Below, one piece after another: positions 27,905 through 35,553 of a stretch of 49,542 nt of DNA. Source of the stretch: Chloroflexota bacterium (lineage in GTDB: Bacteria; Chloroflexota; Anaerolineae; Promineifilales; Promineifilaceae); NCBI GenBank assembly GCA_024277135.1, contig JAJRVV010000234.1:1-49542 (forward strand). The letters are read 5' to 3'. The notes under the pieces were generated by a model. The model saw nothing but the letters and a program-made list of their open reading frames with translations. It ran no database searches and was not told the origin of the DNA. Made by a program: the position numbers and the translations under genes. The first letter of the stretch is position 1. The number at the start of each line of letters is the position of its first letter.

Positions 27905-27967
27905 TTCACCTGAGTAGTTTTTGCGCCTCATCTCCCCAAAGTAATCCCAAAAGCCTTATAATGTTCA

Positions 27968-27994
27968 TGAAACTTTCGCCACCCCCCTGCGTAC
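27968..27994 (+). promoter_or_regulatory. ECF-type promoter before the second sigma gene
   Basis: TGAAAC (27968-27973), 16-nt spacer, CGTAC (27990-27994). This is the AAC/CGT pattern of ECF-dependent promoters and fits autoregulation. A TATAAT lies just upstream (27957-27962) and may give basal transcription. Confidence 0.5.
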
Positions 27995-28025
27995 TTAAGG
28001 GTGAGGTTCAGGAGATTGGAAAGTT

Positions 28026-28613
28026 GTGAACAAAGAAAACGTTTGGCTGGAACAGGCCAGGCAAGGTGATAAAGCAGCTTTCGGGAAATTGATTGAAGCA
28101 TATCAAATACCGGTTTACAATCTGGCTTATCGAATGCTCAGTAATCCAGGTGAAGCTGAAGAAGCGGCGCAGGAGGCATTTATCCGCGCTTACACCCGAC
28201 TGGAAACATATAACCCGGCGCACAAGTTTAGCACGTGGATGTTATCCATCACGTCGAACTACTGCATCGACATTATTCGCAAGCGGCGGGCATTGCTGCT
28301 CTCGATTGATGAACCCCTGCCGCCGCATCCGGCCTTGATGTCGGATAAGAGGAAGGGGCCGGAACCACAATTGCTGATGGGCGAACAACAAGAACTGGTT
28401 CAATCACTTCTGCAAGAATTGGCGCCGGATTATCGGCAAGCGGTGGTGTTGCGCTATTGGTATGACATGTCCTACGAAGAAATCGCCGAGATGATGGATA
28501 CCACCGTCAGCGCCATCAAATCCCGGTTGTTCCGCGCCCGCCGCCAACTGGCAGAAGTGGGCGTGGCCCAGGGCATAGCGCCGACGGTTGAACGCGCTGC
28601 TGCTATGGCGTAA
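28026..28613 (+). CDS. RNA polymerase sigma factor, ECF family
   Basis: 195 residues from GTG 28026. Region 2 'AYQIPVYNLAYRMLSNPGEAEEAAQEAFIRAY' and 'FSTWMLSITSNYCIDIIRKRR', region 4 'YRQAVVLRYWYDMSYEEIAEMMDTTVSAIKSRLFRAR'. It is first in a three-gene unit with its anti-sigma factor and a bactofilin-like membrane protein. A second ECF pair lies at 2.2-2.8 kb. Confidence 0.93.
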   Translation: MNKENVWLEQARQGDKAAFGKLIEAYQIPVYNLAYRMLSNPGEAEEAAQEAFIRAYTRLETYNPAHKFSTWMLSITSNYCIDIIRKRRALLLSIDEPLPPHPALMSDKRKGPEPQLLMGEQQELVQSLLQELAPDYRQAVVLRYWYDMSYEEIAEMMDTTVSAIKSRLFRARRQLAEVGVAQGIAPTVERAAAMA

Positions 28614-28622
28614 CGACATTCA

Positions 28623-28652
28623 GGTGCAACGCACTTCTAAGTGCGTCGCACC
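28623..28652 (+). repeat. strong hairpin between sigma and anti-sigma genes
   Basis: Arms of 14 nt, GGTGCAACGCACTT and AAGTGCGTCGCACC, with one mismatch and a 2-nt loop. It lies 20 nt before the anti-sigma ATG with GGAG just after it. It could set the sigma/anti-sigma ratio or be a REP-like palindrome. Confidence 0.6.
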
Positions 28653-28671
28653 TCTGGAGAAGACAAGCGAT

Positions 28672-29211
28672 ATGGAACATGAAACTGCCTATTCCATGAT
28701 GATGGACGCGCTTGATGGCGAGCTTGCAGAAGGTCAACAGCAAGAACTGGAGGCGCACCTTCAGGCGTGTCCACCTTGCGGGCGCGAATGGCGTGCCCTG
28801 GCAGCGATTGACGCTTTGTTCCGCCAGACGCCAGCGTTGGCGCCGGCGGTTGATTTTGCCCAGCGCACGCTGGCCCGCCTGCCCAACCGGCGTTACCGTC
28901 GTTGGGCCATGAGCGTTGTTTATGTGATGCTCTTGGTTGTGGGCGTGATTCCGGCGGCGGTGGGCTATTTGATGGTAGGGGCGCTGCGCCCGGTTTTGAG
29001 TGAACTTGACATTTTGAGCAGTTTGCTTGGTTCATTAGGCCGTTTGGTTGAAGTGATAGGCACGGTGGCGCGCGCCCTTATGGATGGGGCCGGTGAGTTT
29101 GTGCTGCAACAACCGGCGGTGTTTGGTTTGCTGTTGGTGATGGCGGGCCTGGTTTCTGTCTGGGGCGGAGTTTACCAACAATTACTCATTCCACAACGGC
29201 AGAATGTTTAG
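28672..29211 (+). CDS. membrane anti-sigma factor (zf-HC2)
   Basis: 179 residues from ATG 28672. N-terminal zinc motif H29-x3-C33-x2-C36 in 'AHLQACPPC'. Two membrane helices lie at about residues 80-105 and 150-168. It would hold the ECF sigma factor encoded just upstream. Unlike the anti-sigma at 0.2-2.2 kb it has no large extracellular domain. Confidence 0.85.
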   Translation: MEHETAYSMMMDALDGELAEGQQQELEAHLQACPPCGREWRALAAIDALFRQTPALAPAVDFAQRTLARLPNRRYRRWAMSVVYVMLLVVGVIPAAVGYLMVGALRPVLSELDILSSLLGSLGRLVEVIGTVARALMDGAGEFVLQQPAVFGLLLVMAGLVSVWGGVYQQLLIPQRQNV

Positions 29212-29235
29212 TTTTCTGCCGGATGGAGGATTCTG

Positions 29236-30306
29236 ATGAAGGTTAAACGTATTGTAATTTTGAGCGTGGTTTTACTGGCTTTATTGATTCCGGCGCGCGC
29301 GGTTTTGGCGGCGCCTCCGTTTGATACGACGGTGAAGAAGGGGGAGACGGTTAATAATGATGTGGTGGTTTTTGACGGCGACCTGGAGGTTGAAGAAGGC
29401 GCTGTCGTTAATGGAGATGTGACGGTTTTTAATGGTCATGCGGATATTGCCGGGACGGTGAATGGCGATCTAGTTTTGTTTAACGGGGATTTGGATGCGG
29501 CGGACACGGCCGTCGTCACCGGCGATTGCGTTTTGCTGAATGGGTCGTTGACAGATAAGACGGAAGATGGCTTGAACTGCACCGATGTGGAGAACTTGCC
29601 CAACTTCATCCCGGCGTTGTCTGATTTGCCCGACATTCCCCGGTTTACCGGGCCGGATTTTGAAACGCGCGCGCCGGATAATGAGCCTGGTTTCTTTGGC
29701 AATTTGGGCGCAGCGGCCGGCCGTAGTTTGCTGATGGGTTTGTTGGCTTTTGTGGTGGCAACCTTTGCCCCGCAGCATATCTTGAAGGTGCAGACGGCCG
29801 TGCAGCGCAAACCAATTGCCAGCGGCGCTGTCGGCGTCCTGACGGCGTTCGCGGTGCCTTCGCTGGCATTCCTGTTGCTCTTGATTTCGGCGCTGCTGAT
29901 TGTGCTGATTTTGACGGCGCCGCTGGGCTTGTTGGGATTGGCCGTCATCTTCCTGCTGTTCCTGGCGATGGCGGCTGGCGGTTTGCTGGGCTGGATTTCG
30001 ATTGGGAATGTGTTGGGGCAGCGATTAGCTGATCCCATCAATTTGAAGAACCGCAATTTGGCAACGACGGCCGCGTTAGGCACGGCCGTACTCACATTTG
30101 CCATTGGTTTGCTGGGCATCTTGCCCTTTGTGTTTGGCGAAGGGCTACTGACGATGCTGGTGATGAGCGTCGGCCTGGGCGCGGCGGCTTTGACCCGCTT
30201 TGGCGCCAAACCCTATCCTTTGACAGATGGGTTGGCTGAACCGGAAAAAGTGACGGCCATATTGGAAACCCTCACCATAGAAGACCCGGCCCAATTCAAA
30301 GAATAA
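29236..30306 (+). CDS. bactofilin-like repeat protein with membrane domain
   Basis: 356 residues. Signal peptide (residues 1-25, '...ARAVLA'). Residues of about 30-115 are short beta-helix repeats of the polymer-forming (bactofilin) kind: 'VNNDVVVFDGDLEVEEGAVVNG', 'DVTVFNGHADIAGTVNG', 'DLVLFNGDLDAADTAV'. Residues of about 165-320 have several hydrophobic helices. Probably an envelope stress or scaffold protein controlled by the sigma factor of its own operon; function not established. Confidence 0.75.
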   Translation: MKVKRIVILSVVLLALLIPARAVLAAPPFDTTVKKGETVNNDVVVFDGDLEVEEGAVVNGDVTVFNGHADIAGTVNGDLVLFNGDLDAADTAVVTGDCVLLNGSLTDKTEDGLNCTDVENLPNFIPALSDLPDIPRFTGPDFETRAPDNEPGFFGNLGAAAGRSLLMGLLAFVVATFAPQHILKVQTAVQRKPIASGAVGVLTAFAVPSLAFLLLLISALLIVLILTAPLGLLGLAVIFLLFLAMAAGGLLGWISIGNVLGQRLADPINLKNRNLATTAALGTAVLTFAIGLLGILPFVFGEGLLTMLVMSVGLGAAALTRFGAKPYPLTDGLAEPEKVTAILETLTIEDPAQFKE

Positions 30307-30330
30307 ACAACTTCCCTTCCTCTTCCCAAA

Positions 30331-30370
30331 GCAAAGAGGCGCGTTCCCCGACGCGCCTCTTTGCCTTTCA
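30331..30370. terminator. bidirectional terminator
   Basis: Perfect 14-nt arms GCAAAGAGGCGCGT (30331-30344) and ACGCGCCTCTTTGC (30351-30364) with a 6-nt loop and a pyrimidine tail. It sits between two convergent genes and can serve both. Confidence 0.8.
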
Positions 30371-30386
30371 ATAGGATTGGGATCGG

Positions 30387-31100
30387 CTAAAGAGACTCGA
30401 ACGCCCCGACTTTACCATCCATTTTCCCGGCAATTTGCCCGTACAGATGGCCTGACAGAGCCAAAAGATATGGGCCGATCAACAGTCCCAAAATTGGCGC
30501 GGCAACCCAACCCAGACAGGGAATAAAACCTATGATGCTGAGTACCGTGCTGATGCCGATGCTGGCCGCAAAGGTAGCCAACGCTGCAATCAAGATGTCG
30601 GCCACATTATCGCGGGCGATGCTGAAAACCTCGCCAAAGCGGAAGGTAGCGCTCAGTTCATTGGTACGCACATATTGAATGACAATGGCCGGGCTGAGGA
30701 AGAAAAACGCCAAACTGAGGATGAGAATCAAACACCCGATAATAGCCCAGGTAGCCAACATCCCGGCGGCGAACAAATCTTGATTGGAACCGGCCACTCC
30801 ACCCAATCCGACGGTGGCGATCACGGCCACACAAACCAAAATCCAGACCGGAGACGTATAGACGATTTGGGCTACCATAACCGCCAACCCATCCCGGAAA
30901 AGCTGACCCAAATCATCCCACTCCGGCATAGGGTAATCTACGCCGTCCTTGACGTTGCGGGTGATGCCTACCATCCAACCGAACAACAGCGGAATAGGAA
31001 CGATGAGAAAAGCGGCGATGGATACCAGAGCGCCGATGCCGATTTTGCGCAGCCAGCCCTCATCTTCGGCAACAAACGTAAATGCCTTGGCAACATCCAT
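30387..31100 (-). CDS. DUF4013-type membrane protein
   Basis: 237 residues from ATG 31100, which has a strong GGGAGGT upstream. It has about five to six hydrophobic helices and the features of DUF4013 ('MDVAKAFTFVAEDEGWLRKIGIGALV', 'PMPEWDD', 'FRFGEVFSIARDN', 'IGFIPCLGW'). Function unknown; family members are often near stress or envelope genes. Confidence 0.75.
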   Translation of the reverse strand: MDVAKAFTFVAEDEGWLRKIGIGALVSIAAFLIVPIPLLFGWMVGITRNVKDGVDYPMPEWDDLGQLFRDGLAVMVAQIVYTSPVWILVCVAVIATVGLGGVAGSNQDLFAAGMLATWAIIGCLILILSLAFFFLSPAIVIQYVRTNELSATFRFGEVFSIARDNVADILIAALATFAASIGISTVLSIIGFIPCLGWVAAPILGLLIGPYLLALSGHLYGQIAGKMDGKVGAFESL

Positions 31101-31121
31101 AAATGACCTCCCTATAATAAG

Positions 31122-31174
31122 CCTCCCGGAGGTTCCATCCAAATAGACCTTTCAGGGTAAAAACCTCCGGGAGG
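31122..31174. repeat. palindromic repeat, CCTCCCGGAGGTT type (copy 2)
   Basis: Arms 31122-31134 and 31162-31174 are identical to the pair at 191-218 but separated by 27 nt. The repeat lies upstream of the DUF4013 gene, within its expected promoter region. Confidence 0.7.
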
Positions 31175-31187
31175 TTGGTTGTAATAT

Positions 31188-31222
31188 GAAAAAACTGGAG
31201 TAGTCTCACAGATTACTCCAGT
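31188..31222 (-). terminator. terminator of the DUF4870-type gene
   Basis: Arms ACTGGAGTA (31194-31202) and TACTCCAGT (31214-31222). On the minus strand the stem is followed by a run of six T. Confidence 0.75.
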
Positions 31223-31247
31223 CTTATTAACTCAAATCGCTTGGGTA

Positions 31248-31649
31248 TCAGGCCCAGCCTTGCCCTTTGACAAAGTCGGTGATGAAGGGGATGGTCACTT
31301 CCTGCCCCTGGTAGGCTTGCCAACCCCAGTAGACGCCCACGGCCCAAATGAGAATGGAGGGCAGACCGAAGCAGAAGAAAAGCACGGAGCTGAGAATGGT
31401 GCCGCCGACCACGTTGATGAGACCCCATACCAACGCCTGAGCGTTATGAGCTTTGAGGAACGGCCGTTCCTTCTTATCTTCCATCAGCATAATGATGATG
31501 GGAACCAATGGTGTGAAAACGTAAGCCAGAAAGGCCCATAATTTATCGTCAGACGTGACTTCATCCATACCACTAAAATTATCTTCCATAATGGGAACAT
31601 CCTCCTCGAAATCCATTCCTTCATCTTTGCCATCAAAATCTTCAGACAT
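31248..31649 (-). CDS. DUF4870/Tic20-like small membrane protein
   Basis: 133 residues. Acidic N-terminal 35 residues, then three hydrophobic helices with 'KLWAFLAYVFTPLVPIIIML', 'FLKAHNAQALVWGLINVV' and 'GVYWGWQAYQGQEVTIPFI'. The 'HNAQAL' motif is typical of DUF4870. AAAGGAGG precedes the ATG. Function unknown. Confidence 0.75.
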   Translation of the reverse strand: MSEDFDGKDEGMDFEEDVPIMEDNFSGMDEVTSDDKLWAFLAYVFTPLVPIIIMLMEDKKERPFLKAHNAQALVWGLINVVGGTILSSVLFFCFGLPSILIWAVGVYWGWQAYQGQEVTIPFITDFVKGQGWA

Positions 31650-31761
31650 TACAACCTCCTTTAAGTTGCAAGGGGTAAATGGAGTTTACTGGAACCATTG
31701 TAAATGCCAGCTACCCTGCCGTCAATATATCGGACGAACAGGTTCCTGTAAAAATTGCGTC

Positions 31762-31790
31762 TTGACGCTCTTTGGACAATATGCTACCCT
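31762..31790 (+). promoter_or_regulatory. promoter of the leuS leader
   Basis: TTGACG (31762-31767), 17-nt spacer, TACCCT (31785-31790) with extended TGC before it. Transcription would start near 31797, leaving about 245 nt of leader before leuS. Confidence 0.7.
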
Positions 31791-31809
31791 GTTGGCACTC
31801 AAGCAAAAA

Positions 31810-31908
31810 ATGAGTTTGATGATGAATTCGATGATGAGCGGCCGTCTTTTAGCACACCTCTTAAACAACTCCCCAAGTTGTCGGGTGATGCCTGCCTGCC
31901 GTTTTTAG
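31810..31908 (+). CDS. leucine-rich leader peptide of leuS (attenuator peptide)
   Basis: 32 codons from ATG 31810 to TAG 31908. Codons 13-18 read CTT TTA GCA CAC CTC TTA, which is Leu-Leu-Ala-His-Leu-Leu; two are TTA, a codon avoided in the GC-rich genes around. The stop lies about 20 nt before a rho-independent terminator placed ahead of leuS. Internal ATGs (31831, 31834) are alternative starts; none has a clear ribosome site. Ribosome stalling at these codons when Leu-tRNA is scarce would favour the antiterminator at 31882-31893. Confidence 0.6.
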   Translation: MSLMMNSMMSGRLLAHLLNNSPSCRVMPACRF

Positions 31909-31963
31909 TTTAGGAACCCTTTCGATTTTTAAGCCACAGGCCACCCGCCTGAGGCTTTTTTTT
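31865..31963 (+). promoter_or_regulatory. transcription attenuator of leuS
   Basis: Three helices. First, a hairpin just after the Leu codons, ACAACT...AGTTGT (about 31865-31881). Second, an antiterminator: CGGGTG-AT-GCCTG (31882-31894) pairs with CAGGCCACCCG (31937-31947), 11 pairs with a 2-nt bulge. Third, a terminator: AAGCC-A-CAGGC pairs with GCCTG-A-GGCTT (31931-31957), then eight T. The second and third share 31937-31947 and cannot coexist. A ribosome finishing the leader peptide would cover the antiterminator strand; a stalled one would not. No T-box motif is seen. Confidence 0.65.
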
Positions 31964-31991
31964 GTTTTGGGAAGGGGAATAGTGTACGCAA

Positions 31992-32022
31992 GACATCCGA
32001 TTTCTCCAAGAAATCGGATGTC
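31992..32022 (+). repeat. perfect hairpin between attenuator and leuS
   Basis: Arms GACATCCGATTTCT and AGAAATCGGATGTC (14 nt) with a 3-nt loop, followed within 10 nt by GAGGA before the leuS ATG. No T-run. Possible mRNA stabiliser, translational element or palindromic repeat. Confidence 0.65.
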
Positions 32023-32040
32023 TATCAAACGAGGACACTC

Positions 32041-34500
32041 ATGAGCAAACGATACGATTTCAAAACCATAGAACAGAAATGGCGGCCGTATTGGGACGAA
32101 ATAGACCTGTACCAAACCGGCAACGACCCGGACAAGCCCGACATCTACATCCTGGACTACTTCCCCTACCCTTCCGGCGCCGGGCTGTCCGTCGGCCATA
32201 CTCGAAACTACGTGCCTTCCTGCGTCAGCGCCCGCTATCATCGGATGCGCGGTTACAATGTGCTGCACCCGATGGGTTGGGATGCGTTTGGCCTGCCGGC
32301 CGAGAATTACGCCATCAAACACCGCATCCACCCCCGTGAAAGCACCCGGATTTTCAGCGATACCTACCGGCGGCAAATGCAGTTGATTGAATGTTCCTAC
32401 GATTGGTCGCGGGAGATCAACTCCACTTTTCCCAACTATTATCGCTGGACGCAATGGTTTTTCCTGCTGTTGTACCGGCGCGGGTTGGCCTATCGGGCGC
32501 CGGGGGCGCAGTGGTGGTGCCCCGACTGCCAGACGATTCTGGCAAACGAACAGGTGGCGGACGGCCGTTGCTGGCGCTGTAACTCCCTGGTGGAAAAGAA
32601 AACGCTGAACCAATGGTATTTCAAAATCACCGATTATGCCGACCGGCTGCTGGACGACCTGGATGGCATTGATTGGCCGGAAAACATCAAAACGATACAG
32701 CGCAATTGGATTGGCCGGTCAGAAGGGGCGGAGGTGATGTTCGAGACGGCCGTCGGCCAACCCATCTCCGTCTTCACCACCCGGCCCGACACCTTGTTCG
32801 GCGTCACCTTCCTGGCCCTGGCCCCGGAACATCCGCTGGTAACGGCCGTCACCACCCCAGCGCAGACGACGGCCGTACAAACCTACGTGGCTGCCGCCCA
32901 GCGCGCGCCGGAACAGGAGCGGCTGGCGGCGGACAAACCGAAAACCGGCGTCTTCACTGGCGGGACAGCCGTCCATCCCCTGACCGGCCAGCCAGTCCCC
33001 ATCTGGGTGGCCGACTATGTGATGGGCAGCGTGGGCACAGGTGCGGTGATGGGCGTCCCCGGCCACGATGAGCGGGATTTCGCCTTCGCCCGCACCTACG
33101 GCTTGCCCATCATCGAGGTCATCAGCCCGGATGGCGAGCCGTACGGCACACAAACCTGTTTCCCGGAAAAGGGCATCCTGATCAACTCTGGGCCGTATTC
33201 GGGGATGGACTCTGATGCGGGGACGGCGGGCATCATCGCCGACCTGGAAGCGCGGGGGATGGGCAGGCGGCAAGTGACCTACAAAATGCGCGATTGGCTG
33301 ATTTCGCGGCAGCGGTATTGGGGTGCGCCCATCCCCATCATCCACTGCCCCGACTGCGGCGCGGTTCCGGTTCCAGAGGCAGGTCTGTCGGTTCTGCTGC
33401 CCGATACCGATGATTTTGCCCCGGCGGGGGACGGCCGTTCGCCCCTGGCGCGAGTTGAACCCTGGGTACACGCCGCCTGCCCGACCTGCGGCGGCGCAGC
33501 CCAACGGGAAACCGACACCATGGATGGCTTCGCCTGCTCCTCCTGGTACTTCCTGCGTTTCGCCAACCCGCATTATGAAGACGGCCCCTTCGACCCGGAG
33601 GCGGTGCGGCGCTGGCTGCCGGTGGATACCTACGTCGGCGGCGCGGAACATGCCGTCATGCACCTGCTGTATGCCCGCTTTTGGACGAAGGTGATGTACG
33701 ACGCCGGGCTGGTGGATTTTGTGGAGCCATTCAGCCAACTGCGCAACCAGGGGATGCTGCTGTCGGCGGTGGATGGGCAAAAGATGTCCAAATCGCGGGG
33801 CAATGTGGTAACGCCGGACGAGGTGGCGGCCCAGCACGGCACGGACGCGCTGCGGGCGTATGTGCTGTTCTTGGGGCCGTTTAACGCCGAGGTGGTGTGG
33901 GACGACCGGGGCATCAAGGGCATCACCCGCTTTTTGGATCGTTTTTGGAGACTGGCGACTGGAGACTGGAAGATGTCACCCGTTCACCTTGTTCACCCTG
34001 TCACCCTGTCACCTGGTCACGCCTTTGAGCGAGCCAGACATCAGACCATTAAACGGGTGACAAGGGATATGGAGGAGTTTCGGTTTAATACGGCCGTCGC
34101 CGCCCTGATGGAATACCTGAACACCCTGATCGGCATGACCGACCAGCCCATCCCCGCCGACCAATGGCGGAGAGCGGTAGAGAGCTTCACCCTTCTGCTG
34201 GCGCCAATTTGCCCCTTCATCACGGAAGAGGTGTGGCAAACGGTGTTGGGTCACACAGAATCGGTTCACCGGCAGGCATGGCCGGACTTTGACGAATCGC
34301 TGGCGGCGGATGAGGTGGTGACGGTAGTGGTTCAGGTCAACGGCAAGGTGCGGGACCGGTTTGAGGCGGCGGTGGGAATGGATGAGGAGGCGTTGCGGGT
34401 GGCGGCCGTGTCTCGCCCCAAAATTCAGCGCTTCACCAACGGCAAACCCATTCGCAAAGTGATCGTCGTCCCGCCTGGACTGGTCAACATCGTCGTGTAA
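32041..34500 (+). CDS. leuS: leucyl-tRNA synthetase
   Basis: 819 residues, normal for bacterial LeuRS. HIGH-type motif in 'YPSGAGLSVGHTRNYV', zinc ribbon 'WWCPDCQTI...CWRC', CP1 editing domain about residues 225-415 ('TRPDTLFGVTFLALAPEHPL'), 'GQKMSKSRGNVV', and the C-terminal domain ending 'KVIVVPPGLVNIVV'. A stretch near residues 637-662, at the entry to the anticodon domain, is encoded by degenerate tandem repeats and looks inserted. Expression is probably set by the leucine attenuator upstream. Confidence 0.97.
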   Translation: MSKRYDFKTIEQKWRPYWDEIDLYQTGNDPDKPDIYILDYFPYPSGAGLSVGHTRNYVPSCVSARYHRMRGYNVLHPMGWDAFGLPAENYAIKHRIHPRESTRIFSDTYRRQMQLIECSYDWSREINSTFPNYYRWTQWFFLLLYRRGLAYRAPGAQWWCPDCQTILANEQVADGRCWRCNSLVEKKTLNQWYFKITDYADRLLDDLDGIDWPENIKTIQRNWIGRSEGAEVMFETAVGQPISVFTTRPDTLFGVTFLALAPEHPLVTAVTTPAQTTAVQTYVAAAQRAPEQERLAADKPKTGVFTGGTAVHPLTGQPVPIWVADYVMGSVGTGAVMGVPGHDERDFAFARTYGLPIIEVISPDGEPYGTQTCFPEKGILINSGPYSGMDSDAGTAGIIADLEARGMGRRQVTYKMRDWLISRQRYWGAPIPIIHCPDCGAVPVPEAGLSVLLPDTDDFAPAGDGRSPLARVEPWVHAACPTCGGAAQRETDTMDGFACSSWYFLRFANPHYEDGPFDPEAVRRWLPVDTYVGGAEHAVMHLLYARFWTKVMYDAGLVDFVEPFSQLRNQGMLLSAVDGQKMSKSRGNVVTPDEVAAQHGTDALRAYVLFLGPFNAEVVWDDRGIKGITRFLDRFWRLATGDWKMSPVHLVHPVTLSPGHAFERARHQTIKRVTRDMEEFRFNTAVAALMEYLNTLIGMTDQPIPADQWRRAVESFTLLLAPICPFITEEVWQTVLGHTESVHRQAWPDFDESLAADEVVTVVVQVNGKVRDRFEAAVGMDEEALRVAAVSRPKIQRFTNGKPIRKVIVVPPGLVNIVV
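33947..34020. repeat. tandem repeats inside leuS
   Basis: GGAGACT, GGCGACT, GGAGACT in register from 33947, then TCACCCTG-type units from about 33975 to 34020. They encode a non-conserved linker in LeuRS and keep the frame. Confidence 0.75.
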
Positions 34501-34504
34501 AACA

Positions 34505-34541
34505 AAAGACCTCAAAGGTTTCATCAATCTTTGAGGTCTTT
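34505..34541. terminator. bidirectional terminator between leuS and efp
   Basis: Perfect 13-nt arms AAAGACCTCAAAG (34505-34517) and CTTTGAGGTCTTT (34529-34541) with an 11-nt loop. Symmetric A and T flanks serve both convergent genes. Confidence 0.85.
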
Positions 34542-34566
34542 CTGCGGGTCAATTGTAGGTGACAAC

Positions 34567-35124
34567 TTACGCGCGGGTGATGTACTCGCCCGTTTCCGTG
34601 TTCACCTTGATGCGGTTGCCAACCTGCACGAACAGCGGCGTTTTTACCTTCAGTCCGGTTTCGGTGATGACCTCTTTGGTGGCTCCGGTAGCGGTGTCGC
34701 CGGCGACAGCGTTTTCCGCATCCACCACTTCAAAATCCATTGATTTGGGCAGGATCAAGTCTAAAACCTCGCCTTCATAAGTGAGCAATTCCAATTCCAT
34801 GTTGTCCCGAATGTAGGGCGCATACTCTTTGATGACGGCGTGAGAGACCTGCTTTTGCTCGTAGGTGCTGGTGTCCATAAACACGTAAAACTGGCCATCG
34901 TCATACAGGTATTGGAAGGTGTTTTTATCCAGCCGGATATCTTCCACCCGGTCGCCGGAGGTGAAGGTGATCTGAAGATTAGAACCGGTGCGTAAATCGC
35001 GCACATTGACGCGGATGGTGGCTTTGCCCCGCCCCGGTTTGTGGTGGCTGTATTCGGTCACTTTGTATAAATTGCCGCCTTGGGTGAAGGTGACGCCGCG
35101 GCGTAATTGATTGACATCTTTCAT
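34567..35124 (-). CDS. efp: translation elongation factor P
   Basis: 185 residues, three beta domains. N-terminal KOW-like domain with the tip loop 'HHKPGRGKA', middle OB fold, C-terminal OB fold ending 'VNTETGEYITRA'. EF-P helps ribosomes through polyproline stretches. The tip residue, modified in many species, is Arg32 and not Lys. GGAG lies 10 nt before the ATG. Confidence 0.96.
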   Translation of the reverse strand: MKDVNQLRRGVTFTQGGNLYKVTEYSHHKPGRGKATIRVNVRDLRTGSNLQITFTSGDRVEDIRLDKNTFQYLYDDGQFYVFMDTSTYEQKQVSHAVIKEYAPYIRDNMELELLTYEGEVLDLILPKSMDFEVVDAENAVAGDTATGATKEVITETGLKVKTPLFVQVGNRIKVNTETGEYITRA

Positions 35125-35210
35125 CGAAAATGCTCCTGTAGAGAATGATAACTTGTAAATGAAACGGATGAAGGTCTAAAAAGAGTCGCAGCGGTCAAGG
35201 ACTCTGTTAG

Positions 35211-35245
35211 CAATTCACAATTGACGATTTACAATTGACAATTAA
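35211..35245. repeat. heptanucleotide repeat (CAATTGA type)
   Basis: Five in-register units, CAATTCA, CAATTGA, CGATTTA, CAATTGA, CAATTAA, in the gap upstream of efp. The last unit contains the stop codon of the small minus-strand ORF. Confidence 0.85.
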
Positions 35246-35418
35246 ACGAAGGGGTCTGGCCGGGAGCGGCGGTTCCACCAAAGAACGGCCGCCGAGGAGC
35301 CGGTTAGCAGTATTAAACCAGCCACGAACCAGGCGATTTCGTTCCAGGGCGTGACGCTTTGCAGCCGGAAATTACCCAGTTCGATCACCAAAAGCCAGTT
35401 GTTAAGTAACCCTTGCAT
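35242..35418 (-). CDS. small single-helix membrane protein
   Basis: 58 codons from ATG 35418: starts MQGLLNNWLLVIELGNF, has one hydrophobic helix ('IAWFVAGLILLTGSSAAVLWW') and ends in a basic tail. It contains GCGGCCGTT but not the full octamer. A TATGAT lies 15 nt before the ATG on the minus strand; no ribosome site. Plausible but unsupported by homology. Confidence 0.45.
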   Translation of the reverse strand: MQGLLNNWLLVIELGNFRLQSVTPWNEIAWFVAGLILLTGSSAAVLWWNRRSRPDPFV

Positions 35419-35553
35419 GATGGGGTGAGTTTATCATAAATTAGAGGGGCGGCACAGTTGGCGGAAGACGGCCGTTCTCCGGCCGGATTTTTGTCTAATC
35501 TTCTTTTTCCGGTACAGTTATCACCATCAATTTCACCCGAAGGAGCAGTACCC

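Noticed and set aside
31650..32040. T-box riboswitch before leuS
   Set aside because: The conserved T-box sequence (AGGGTGG-like) is absent on the plus strand. The terminator and competing helix are better explained by a leader-peptide attenuator.
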